From assembly GCA_902782805.1 (NCBI GenBank), contig CACZON010000052.1, forward strand, positions 1 through 13,454: a DNA stretch of 13,454 bases. The letters run 5' to 3'. The notes beneath the pieces were generated by a model, which was given only the letters and a program-made list of their open reading frames with translations, was not told where the DNA came from and did not search any database. The number at the start of each line of letters is the position of its first letter. Within the stretch, counting starts at the first letter, position 1. Of the stretch, positions 8,177 to 13,454 are shown one piece after another. Source of the stretch: Oscillospiraceae bacterium (lineage in GTDB: Bacteria > Bacillota > Clostridia > Oscillospirales > Acutalibacteraceae). Both the position numbers and the translations under genes were made by a program.

Positions 8177-8475
8177 TTTGCCTGCTCCGCAGCCTGATCG
8201 AGCTTGTAATTTCGCGCGTAGAGACAAAGATCAAGCCCGACCATCAGGAAATTGAGCACGTAGAAAAAGAGAACGTACCATTTTTCCCCGATCGCCGCCA
8301 TATACGCGGGGTTGATCAGTTTCGAGACGATTCCGGCGATATAGCCGAAAAAGATCAGGCAGAGGAAAAAAAGGCTCTTGCCCTTCGTTGTACGCGATTT
8401 GTACGATTTCAATACGTTCATCGGCCATGAAACGCCGAAGCACACGATCATCAATATCTCAAAGAATTCCGCCAT
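8173..8475 (-). CDS. Small three-helix PQ-loop/SWEET-like membrane protein
   Basis: A 100-residue protein with three predicted membrane helices at about 4-20, 34-52 and 67-86. The segment WPMNVLKSYKSRTTKGKSLF (17-36) resembles the loop after the first helix of PQ-loop and SemiSWEET proteins, where a Pro pair is followed by a basic stretch ending in K-G-x-S. SemiSWEETs are three-helix half-transporters of about this length that work as dimers. The resemblance is by eye and moderate; the substrate is unknown. The start at 8475 has GGGGAG six bases upstream. A longer frame to 8859 exists but crosses a terminator and the promoter, so I reject it. The stop overlaps the start of the YczE-like gene, so the two membrane proteins are made together. 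Confidence 0.8.
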   Translation of the reverse strand: MAEFFEILMIVCFGVSWPMNVLKSYKSRTTKGKSLFFLCLIFFGYIAGIVSKLINPAYMAAIGEKWYVLFFYVLNFLMVGLDLCLYARNYKLDQAAEQAK

Positions 8476-8568
8476 TTGTCTCTCCCCTGCCGCGTTGAAT
8501 GAATTTCGTAAAAAGCCATGCCGATTCCGTGAATTTTCCGGCTTCACCGTAAGGCCTCTTACAGACTG

Positions 8569-8597
8569 ATCGTAACACTTTTCCGATCGCATTTCAA
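8569..8597 (-). promoter_or_regulatory. Likely housekeeping promoter of the PQ-loop-like/YczE-like unit
   Basis: On the minus strand TTGAAA (8592-8597), a 17-base spacer ending TGT, then TACGAT (8569-8574). The TG one base before the -10 makes it an extended -10 promoter. It lies about 93 bases before the start codon, leaving a leader in which I see no clear riboswitch. Confidence 0.6.
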
Positions 8598-8620
8598 CCG
8601 GTTCCGGAAAATCCGGATGC

Positions 8621-8650
8621 AAAAAGAGCAGCCGCCGGGCTGCTCTTTTT
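8621..8650. terminator. Strong bidirectional-type terminator
   Basis: AAAAAGAGCAGCC, loop GCCG, GGCTGCTCTTTTT: a 13-bp perfect stem with A/T runs on both flanks. On the minus strand it closes the unit ending with the 101-residue gene (stop at 8666) and shields the promoter at 8569-8597. Confidence 0.92.
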
Positions 8651-8665
8651 TGATCGGTTTGAGGG

Positions 8666-8971
8666 TCATTTGAATTCGATGCAGGAGAGAAAATGCTCCA
8701 TGACTTCCTCGATCGCGGAGAGATCGTAATCCCCGCCGCCGTCGGGGCAGGCAAAATGGAGGATATACCGCGTCCCGTCGGGCGTTTCGGTATAGATATC
8801 TCGGGAGCTGACCCCGAGGGCGCCGCCGCGTTCAACGATCTTCGCCGGGCATCCGGCAACCGTATCTTCGTAGAAATTGTAATCGAAATTGTATCCCGCG
8901 GCCAGCTCTTCCACGGCGCGCGGATCGCCGCCGATAATGTGACCGGATGACCGGCCCGCTTTCTTCAGCAC
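8666..8971 (-). CDS. Hypothetical protein, about 101 residues
   Basis: I do not recognise a named family. The protein is acidic overall with alternating strands and a C-terminal helix (IEEVMEHFLSCIEF). The pattern of a strand reading YILHFACP followed by that final helix loosely recalls PsbP/Mog1-like folds, which is a weak guess. It has three Cys and no membrane segment. The start is uncertain. The only standard start in the open frame is GTG at 8971, which overlaps the end of the upstream gene by seven bases, but this GTG lies inside the best ribosome site (AGGAGG, 8971-8976). No ATG, GTG or TTG sits at normal spacing after it. A terminator follows the stop by 15 bases. The gene is probably translated by coupling to the upstream membrane protein. 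Confidence 0.7.
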   Translation of the reverse strand: MLKKAGRSSGHIIGGDPRAVEELAAGYNFDYNFYEDTVAGCPAKIVERGGALGVSSRDIYTETPDGTRYILHFACPDGGGDYDLSAIEEVMEHFLSCIEFK

Positions 8972-9255
8972 CTCCTGCCGGAGGGAGCGTTTGCTCCGGC
9001 CTCGGCAGAGCTCTGCGCGGGCTGCGCGCAGGCTTTTTTCGCTTTATGGCGGCCGTAAGCGTCGACTGCGGCGTCGACCGCTTTGTTCATCCCCGCGTAA
9101 AGCGCGTTTTCGATCAGGCGGATCACGATGAACCCAACGACGGAAACGGCGAGCAGCGCGATGATTCCGAGCGCAAGGTTTTCGGTGGATACGACCACTA
9201 AAATGCCGACCAGGGTACCGATGGTGATGGAATTGTAAGCGTACGTTCTTCTCAT
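8965..9255 (-). CDS. Small two-helix membrane protein of unknown function
   Basis: A 96-residue protein. Two hydrophobic helices lie at about 10-25 and 27-47, followed by a cytoplasmic-looking amphipathic stretch and a low-complexity tail rich in Ala, Lys and Ser ending in GRRC. I do not recognise a family. The ATG at 9255 has AAGGAGG six bases upstream, a good start. It is preceded by a 54-base leader and an ECF-type promoter motif at 9310-9342 that nearly duplicates the one before the zinc-ribbon/sigma operon. It is therefore a likely target of the sigma factor encoded just upstream. A membrane or envelope stress role would fit but is inference. Confidence 0.8.
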   Translation of the reverse strand: MRRTYAYNSITIGTLVGILVVVSTENLALGIIALLAVSVVGFIVIRLIENALYAGMNKAVDAAVDAYGRHKAKKACAQPAQSSAEAGANAPSGRRC

Positions 9256-9277
9256 AATGAGCCTCCTTAAAATCTTG

Positions 9278-9295
9278 GGAAAAGGGTTCTTTTCC
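9278..9295 (-). other. Short hairpin in the leader of the two-helix membrane gene
   Basis: GGAAAAG, loop of four, CTTTTCC on the minus strand: a 7-bp stem between the ECF-type promoter and the ribosome site. It has no T-run and is too small to be a recognised riboswitch; it may stabilise the message. Confidence 0.35.
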
Positions 9296-9309
9296 TTCTC
9301 TTTACACCC

Positions 9310-9342
9310 ATTAGACGCAGAAGGCTCTGTTTCGGTTTAACG
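9310..9342 (-). promoter_or_regulatory. ECF-type sigma promoter, copy 2 (before the two-helix membrane gene)
   Basis: On the minus strand: CGTTAAACCGAA (-35 region, 9331-9342), 13 bases, CGTCTAAT (-10 region, 9310-9317). An AAC element followed after about 16 bases by CGTC is the classic ECF promoter layout. The same elements with identical spacing occur at 12594-12626, and TTCTG before CGTCTAAT is also shared. A-tracts lie just upstream of the -35 region (9351-9368), as in the other copy. It lies after the sigma gene (stop at 9373), so it starts a separate transcript for the two small genes. Confidence 0.75.
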
Positions 9343-9372
9343 TTTTCCGGTTTTTTTCAAACTTTTTTTGGA

Positions 9373-12234
9373 TTATTCTTTCTCTGCCTTCGGACCGAGC
9401 CAGCCGTAGCCGGATTCGAGCGAATAGAGGCAGTTGTAATCGAGCGTCGACGAATAACGGTCGCTGCGCAGCGGCTCGACCCAGCCGAGGAATTTTTCGG
9501 GCAGAACGTAACGGTAAGCATCCGCCGTATAGGCGCAGACCGTTTTCGTACCGGGATCGAGGCCGTAGGCCTGTGTATAGCGGATCAGCGCTTTCGTTCC
9601 GTTGATCTCGGTCAGCTCGCGGTCTCCGGGCGTGCGCTCGTATTCGATCCAGGCGAGATCGAACGCGTAGGTGAATCCGTTGATCCGCCGCGCATGTTCG
9701 AATTTTCCCGTAAAGACGCACTGATCGATCTCAACTTCGTATTCGTCGGTCTGCAGATAGGTCGTATCGGCGAAATTGCCGGAGAACGATCCGTCGGCGC
9801 CGAGCGTAAGCGAGCTCGACCAGCCGCCGGCGCCGCTCGCAAAGACGTAATTGCCCGCGAACCGGCCGAAGACTTCCTCCTGCGGCAAGGCCGGACGTAC
9901 CTCGCCGAGCAGTTCGTAGAGAAGATCGATCGCTTCGTCCACGCCGAGCGAACGGTCTTCAAGCGATTCGAATGCTCCGTCAGGATCGTAGAGCGACGTT
10001 TTCGCCAGGACTTCGTCCGCGCTGCGGAGCAGTTCGCCGCACGCGGAAAGGAACGTATCCTCGTCGACGTCCTTCCCCTCGACCTGCCAGACGAAATCAT
10101 AATGGTAATCCGAAGCATCCGACATATTGTACATCGCAGTATAATAGGCCCGTGTTTTCTGCGTCAGGGCGCCGTTTTCTTCTTCGAACGAAGAGAGAAT
10201 CGTATGGCCGGAATCGGCGACGGGCATAGAATCATAGAGCCAGAGCTTCTTTTCGCCTTCTCTGCGGTAGAGTGCAAATCTGTAAATGAATTCGCCGGGA
10301 ATCTCCTGATAGATCGTTTTAATGCCGCCGTTTTCGTACGTCAGGACGGTTAATCTTTGAGGAACGTCATAGTCCCCGTCTTTGCTCTCCCAGAAGATCA
10401 GCTCCGGCGTTTCGTCGCCGTAAACGTCGCAAAGCGCGGTAAGCCCCGAACGATTGAAGACTTCGGTACGGAAAATCGCATCGTATCGTTCTTCGAGCGC
10501 GCCGAGATAGGCGCGGTAGGCTGCTTTGTATCCGCTCGGGAGCGGAACGCGGAATTCGGCCGGCGCCTGCGCGGCGTTGCGCCAGAGCGTCCAGTAATCC
10601 GTTCCGCCGTACGTGATCGCGGAAACTTCCGCGTAGTAATGCTCCGCATCATCTTCGGACCCGTCGATCGTCCGGGTATACGTAAGATAGTAGCGTTCGC
10701 CGTCGGTTTTGACCGATTCAAAGCGGATCACGTAAGCCGGTCCGCCGACGCCGAAGAACCGGTTGCAGAGCCGTTTTTCGCCGTTTTCCGTATATTCGTA
10801 GAGATAGAGGCTGTTTTCGAGCGCGTAATCGAGCAGCTGAGTTGCCCGGGCTTTTCCGGTATGGAAGAGATTCTCCGCAATCCAGAGAACGTTTTCCTCG
10901 CGGAACGTGATATAGCCTTTTTCGGTATATTTTCCGAGCGGGTCGAATTCCTGCTCGAAAACGGACGTAACGGTACCGCTCGGATTTGAAAGGTCGACAC
11001 ACGCTCCGTTGGTCGCGATTCGCAGGATCAGGCGCCAATCGGGAGAATTGCAATCGTATTCCTTCCCGTCGTTCGAATCGAGATAACCGAACAGGAACTG
11101 ATTGAGAAAATCCTTAAGGCTCTCGGGGAGCGTTTCGGGATCGACCGCGGTAAGCTCCCGGTTTTCGGGCGGCGTCGGTTCGCCGCCGTTTTCCGCGCTG
11201 CTTTCATTTCGGCTGTTCTCCTGCTGCGAGACGGCGGATTCCTCGGCGGAATAAGAGGGAAACGCGTTTTCTCCGATGAGATTGACCGCCCTGGAAACTC
11301 CGTAAGCGCCGGAGGAAACCGCGATCGCGCCGGCAACGACGCCTGCCGTGATCTTGAGCCAGAGCGCTTTTGCCACCGTACCGGCGCCGGACGCCGCAGC
11401 CTTTGCAGCGCCGCCTGCCGCGCCTTTTACGGCGTTTTGAGCCGCCGCGGAAGCGATCCGCGTACCGGCTGTACGGACCGGCGCCGCCGAAGCCGCCGGA
11501 GACGAAGCGGAGGCGGCGTTCGCCGCGCCGCCCGCAAGACTGCCGGACAGCGAGCGGGAGATTTCGGCGTAGACGCGCATCGCCTGATCGGGCGGGAGCA
11601 TCGTGCTTTTGATCTGGCGCGCAAAAATACCGCCGAACGGCAGCGCCAGGCCGTAGAATTTTTCGCCGCGGCGGCGTTCCTGCTCCTCGATCTCGGTTTT
11701 CAGCGCCTTTCGGGCGAGAAAGAGGCGGGATTTGACCGTTCCGGGGGAACAGTCCATCACGGCGGCAATTTCTTCCACGGTCATTTCTTCGTAGTAAAAG
11801 AGGACGACTGTCTCGCGCTGGACCTCGGAGAGCTCGCCGATGATCTTTCCGAGACGCGCGGAAAGATCGCCGCGCTCGGCATATTCGGCGGGCAGCATCA
11901 GATCGGATTCGAGCTGCATGACCTCACCCTCTTCGCCCTGCTCGTCGATCGAAACCGCGGGCTTTTTGCGGCGCAGGAGCGTATAGCATTCGTTGAGAGC
12001 GATCCGCCCGAGCCAGGTATTGAACGCGGCGGGATCCCCGAGGGAACCCAGGTTCTGCCAGGCCTTGACGAATGTCGCCTGGAGGACGTCCTGCGCGTCG
12101 GAATCGTTTTTGACCGTCGTTCTCGCGAGCGCGTAGATTTTATCGTAATAGCGTTTATAGAGTTCTTCAAAGCAGGCGTCGTTGCCGTTGCGCGCGGCGA
12201 AGACCAGCGCCTGATCCGTTGTGCTGACGGGCAT
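9373..12234 (-). CDS. ECF sigma factor fused to a membrane helix and large extracytoplasmic domain
   Basis: A 953-residue fusion. Residues about 20-92 are sigma region 2 (FEELYKRYYDKIYALAR, then DAQDVLQATFVKAWQ), and about 132-180 are region 4 with the helix-turn-helix (MTVEEIAAVMDCSPGTVKSR). Together they form a complete ECF sigma factor of ordinary size. A linker rich in Ala, Gly and Ser (about 229-290) leads to one hydrophobic helix at about 292-312, then some 640 residues predicted outside the cell. This part starts with a Ser/Glu/Pro-rich stalk and includes a calcium-loop-like DVYGDETPELI at 603-613. Near residue 791 a beta-rich segment (FAGNYVFASGAGGW, then GADGSFSGNF) begins, of a type I associate with clostridial surface lipoproteins. 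The ectodomain has eight Cys. The ATG at 12234 has GGGAGG upstream and lies 13 bases after the zinc-ribbon stop. No separate anti-sigma gene is seen, so the fused part may control the sigma domain. Confidence 0.93.
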   Translation of the reverse strand: MPVSTTDQALVFAARNGNDACFEELYKRYYDKIYALARTTVKNDSDAQDVLQATFVKAWQNLGSLGDPAAFNTWLGRIALNECYTLLRRKKPAVSIDEQGEEGEVMQLESDLMLPAEYAERGDLSARLGKIIGELSEVQRETVVLFYYEEMTVEEIAAVMDCSPGTVKSRLFLARKALKTEIEEQERRRGEKFYGLALPFGGIFARQIKSTMLPPDQAMRVYAEISRSLSGSLAGGAANAASASSPAASAAPVRTAGTRIASAAAQNAVKGAAGGAAKAAASGAGTVAKALWLKITAGVVAGAIAVSSGAYGVSRAVNLIGENAFPSYSAEESAVSQQENSRNESSAENGGEPTPPENRELTAVDPETLPESLKDFLNQFLFGYLDSNDGKEYDCNSPDWRLILRIATNGACVDLSNPSGTVTSVFEQEFDPLGKYTEKGYITFREENVLWIAENLFHTGKARATQLLDYALENSLYLYEYTENGEKRLCNRFFGVGGPAYVIRFESVKTDGERYYLTYTRTIDGSEDDAEHYYAEVSAITYGGTDYWTLWRNAAQAPAEFRVPLPSGYKAAYRAYLGALEERYDAIFRTEVFNRSGLTALCDVYGDETPELIFWESKDGDYDVPQRLTVLTYENGGIKTIYQEIPGEFIYRFALYRREGEKKLWLYDSMPVADSGHTILSSFEEENGALTQKTRAYYTAMYNMSDASDYHYDFVWQVEGKDVDEDTFLSACGELLRSADEVLAKTSLYDPDGAFESLEDRSLGVDEAIDLLYELLGEVRPALPQEEVFGRFAGNYVFASGAGGWSSSLTLGADGSFSGNFADTTYLQTDEYEVEIDQCVFTGKFEHARRINGFTYAFDLAWIEYERTPGDRELTEINGTKALIRYTQAYGLDPGTKTVCAYTADAYRYVLPEKFLGWVEPLRSDRYSSTLDYNCLYSLESGYGWLGPKAEKE

Positions 12235-12247
12235 CGTGTTTCCTCCC

Positions 12248-12565
12248 TTACCGTTCGTTCTGCCGGCTGCCGCACCGGGTGCAGAAGCGTGCTCCGGGGA
12301 TTTTCGGCGCGCCGCAGCTTCGGCAGCGGTTTTCGTCCGGTTTTTGTACTGCGGCGCTTCCGCAGTTTACGCAGAAACGCGCGCCGGCGGGATACTTTGC
12401 CCCGCAGCGCGGACAGTATCTTTCTTTTGACTGCTCAAAGGCGCGTTTCTGCGCTTCCAGCGCCGCAAGACGCTCCGGCGTCAGGTTTCTCAGAACCGGC
12501 ATCCCGCAGTCGCTGCAGAAGGCGGCCTCTTCTTCGATTTTCTTTCCGCATTTGACACAATACAT
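12248..12565 (-). CDS. Triple zinc-ribbon protein
   Basis: A 105-residue cytoplasmic protein with six CxxC knuckles forming three zinc ribbons: Cys3/6 with 17/20, Cys51/54 with 65/68, and Cys81/84 with 95/98. A charged helical stretch (about 29-49) separates the first from the second. Ribbons two and three share the GARFC-x-x-CGS ending. Family knowledge: such double-zinc-ribbon modules usually mediate protein or nucleic-acid contacts and are common in Gram-positive genomes. The ATG at 12565 has GGAGG six bases upstream; longer frames reaching 12970 run through the promoter and are rejected. It is the first gene of the ECF sigma operon, 13 bases before the sigma start, and is preceded by an ECF-type promoter. 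A role as partner or modulator of the sigma factor is inferred; it lacks the HxxxCxxC motif of zinc anti-sigma factors. Confidence 0.9.
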   Translation of the reverse strand: MYCVKCGKKIEEEAAFCSDCGMPVLRNLTPERLAALEAQKRAFEQSKERYCPRCGAKYPAGARFCVNCGSAAVQKPDENRCRSCGAPKIPGARFCTRCGSRQNER

Positions 12566-12593
12566 GGTAAACCTCCGGATTTCGTTTTCACCG

Positions 12594-12626
12594 ATTAGAC
12601 GCAGAAACCGGGCGTTCGGTTCAACG
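12594..12626 (-). promoter_or_regulatory. ECF-type sigma promoter, copy 1 (before the zinc-ribbon/sigma operon)
   Basis: On the minus strand: CGTTGAACCGAA (-35 region, 12615-12626), 13 bases, CGTCTAAT (-10 region, 12594-12601), 28 bases before the zinc-ribbon start codon. The elements and spacing match the copy at 9310-9342. A-tracts lie just upstream of the -35 region (about 12637-12652). Its place before the sigma operon suggests autoregulation, the usual arrangement for ECF factors. Confidence 0.78.
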
Positions 12627-12756
12627 GTTCGTCTTGCTTTTTGCTTTTTTGGGAGATTTCTTCCGCGCGCCGTCATAACCGGCGGACCGTCCTTCGGAAG
12701 ATAAAACGCCTTGTATTCTCCGCGCAAAAGCAGCCGGCGCCGCTTCCTGCCTGTTT
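12627..12756. other. Intergenic stretch upstream of the ECF promoter
   Basis: Between the deoxyribosyltransferase-like gene and the ECF-type promoter I find only A-tracts next to the promoter and a weak 6-bp hairpin (CCTGCC/GGCAGG, 12746-12767) spanning the end of the upstream gene without a T-run. No convincing gene, terminator or housekeeping promoter is seen. Confidence 0.5.
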
Positions 12757-13068
12757 TCAACGGCAGGCTGCCGTGTGTTTTGAATGAAAGATGACCTCTT
12801 TCCCGTTTGCTTGTGCAAACTGAATCTCTTCCGCGACGGAATCGCCGATATAACCTTCCGGATCGACAACGTAAACCGCATCGGAAAGCGCAATCTTCAG
12901 GAAATGCGCTTTGGCCAGAGCGTCTTTTTCCGCTTTGGAAATCTCCCGGTTCGCCGCATTGTACACGCATTGCAGAACGTTCATTTCGTGCTTCGTTTCC
13001 AGGTCAAACGCGATTTCCCGCATTTCCTTCTCAAATCTCATGCTTCCGCAGATTGTAACAGTCTTCAT
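12757..13068 (-). CDS. Nucleoside 2-deoxyribosyltransferase-like protein
   Basis: A 103-residue cytoplasmic protein. It begins MKTVTICGSMRFEKEM, the usual first strand and loop of a nucleoside 2-deoxyribosyltransferase-like fold. It continues with a strand reading LSDAVYVVDPEGYIGDSVAEEI and ends QANGKEVIFHS. Glu80/Glu81 lie where the catalytic acid of the family is expected. Related enzymes exchange or hydrolyse bases of (deoxy)nucleosides or nucleotides; many short members have no known substrate. I chose the ATG at 13068, with GAGG six bases upstream and the family-typical N-terminus. An in-frame ATG at 13101 overlaps the Nudix stop by four bases but has a poor ribosome site and adds 11 atypical residues. 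It follows the Nudix gene by 29 bases. No clear terminator follows it. Confidence 0.82.
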   Translation of the reverse strand: MKTVTICGSMRFEKEMREIAFDLETKHEMNVLQCVYNAANREISKAEKDALAKAHFLKIALSDAVYVVDPEGYIGDSVAEEIQFAQANGKEVIFHSKHTAACR

Positions 13069-13097
13069 AAAACACCTCGGACAAACGATCGCGATGA

Positions 13098-13454
13098 TCA
13101 TTGAACGTAATTCTCAGAAATCAGCAGCTCAAGCACTCTTGCTTCGCGTTCAAACATCAGGGGATTGTACGGGCTCTCGCCTACGCTGCGATTCTTTTCA
13201 ATTGCCGCCGTCGGCGCAACGTATTCCAGAGTATAGGCTTCCTGCGCCTCGTAAGCGTCCAAACACTGCCGAACCGTTCCCGGCTCCGCTTCGCACAGGT
13301 AGTAGTAATTCTCTTGAACAAAGCATTCCGAAGCATCTATGTCGCTTCGCTGAATCCGGCGGACATAGCCGTATTCCCTGACCGTCTCGGGCCTGACCAT
13401 AATTCCGGCTTCCTCGCGCGTTTCCCGGATCATTGCGTCCACGGGGTTCTCGCC
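13098..13454 (-). CDS. Nudix hydrolase, N-terminus beyond window edge
   Basis: The last 118 codons of a protein whose start lies past the right edge. The Nudix box is nearly complete at the edge: GENPVDAMIRETREEAGIMV, fitting E-x7-R-E-U-x-E-E-x-G-U, with the REXXEE metal-binding glutamates all present. Nudix enzymes cleave nucleoside diphosphates linked to another group. The rest is a strand-rich body with YGYVRR and EAYTLEYV segments, and a C-terminal helix FEREARVLELLI. The substrate class cannot be told. It is directly upstream of the deoxyribosyltransferase-like gene and probably shares its transcript, which would suit a pair acting on nucleotides. Confidence 0.88.
   Translation of the reverse strand, partial: GENPVDAMIRETREEAGIMVRPETVREYGYVRRIQRSDIDASECFVQENYYYLCEAEPGTVRQCLDAYEAQEAYTLEYVAPTAAIEKNRSVGESPYNPLMFEREARVLELLISENYVQ

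Noticed and set aside
8173..8859. Longer form of the PQ-loop-like gene starting at 8859
   Set aside because: The extension runs through the terminator at 8621-8650 and the promoter at 8569-8597 and overlaps the 101-residue gene. The ATG at 8475 has a good ribosome site and begins the recognisable membrane protein.
9331..9372. Possible terminator after the sigma gene
   Set aside because: The CGG-A/T-rich stretch gives no clean stem with a T-run on the minus strand. It is better explained as the ECF-type -35 region with A-tracts, and some readthrough into the small genes is possible.
11437..12555. 372-codon open frame on the plus strand
   Set aside because: It is antisense to the sigma region and the zinc-ribbon gene. 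It has an Arg-rich composition and no domain.
9310..12626. The two ATTAGACGCAGAA copies as mobile-element or attachment-site repeats
   Set aside because: The copies differ inside the 13-base spacer but keep the outer elements and the distance, and both lie just before genes in the same orientation. This fits promoters, not attachment sites or terminal repeats; no recombinase or transposase is present.
12248..12970. Longer form of the zinc-ribbon gene starting at 12970
   Set aside because: The added part is Arg-rich, overlaps the deoxyribosyltransferase-like gene and would span the ECF-type promoter. The ATG at 12565 has a clear ribosome site.
1..13454. CRISPR arrays, tRNA or rRNA genes, insertion sequences
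   Set aside because: On reading both strands I saw no regularly spaced repeats, cloverleaf candidates, rRNA-like conserved blocks or transposase motifs.

Overview
The window looks like chromosomal DNA from a Gram-positive anaerobe of the Clostridia, of the gut Oscillospirales/Christensenellales kind. This is an inference. It rests on strong Shine-Dalgarno (SD) sites of the AGGAGG type, short intergenic gaps with rho-independent hairpins, GC-rich wobble positions, and protein families common in that group (a bacterial acyl-ACP thioesterase, a YczE/YitT-like membrane protein, an aldo/keto reductase with two 4Fe-4S motifs, double zinc ribbons). I see no tRNA, rRNA, CRISPR array, insertion sequence or phage gene. 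All genes but one lie on the minus strand, and no stretch longer than about 200 bases lacks a gene.

Read from right to left, the direction of most transcription, the window holds these units. (1) The right edge has the C-terminal part of a Nudix hydrolase, followed closely by a small nucleoside-2-deoxyribosyltransferase-like protein. (2) A three-ribbon zinc protein precedes a 953-residue protein that joins a complete ECF sigma factor to a membrane helix and a large predicted extracytoplasmic region. Downstream are a two-helix membrane protein and a 101-residue protein of unknown function, ending at a clear terminator. The zinc-ribbon gene and the two-helix gene are preceded by near-identical sequences with the form of an ECF promoter (TTRAACCGAA, 13 bases, CGTCTAAT). 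(3) A PQ-loop/SWEET-like three-helix protein overlaps a YczE/YitT-like membrane protein by four bases; this unit has its own promoter and ends at a terminator shared with (4). (4) The only plus-strand gene encodes an acyl-ACP thioesterase. It has a good housekeeping promoter and a perfect 9-bp inverted repeat at the expected transcription start. (5) Divergent from it are the Fe-S aldo/keto reductase and a 75-residue proline-rich protein, closed by a terminator. (6) The left end is a tightly coupled operon: MoxR ATPase, DUF58 protein, a transglutaminase-domain membrane protein, and a macro-domain protein cut by the window edge.

The most interesting part is unit 2. It reads as a self-contained signalling device: a sigma factor tethered in the membrane by its own sensor-like domain, made with a zinc-ribbon partner, and probably driving its own operon plus the two small genes behind it from a matched promoter pair. 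The gene structure and the promoter repeat are visible in the sequence. The regulatory wiring is inferred.
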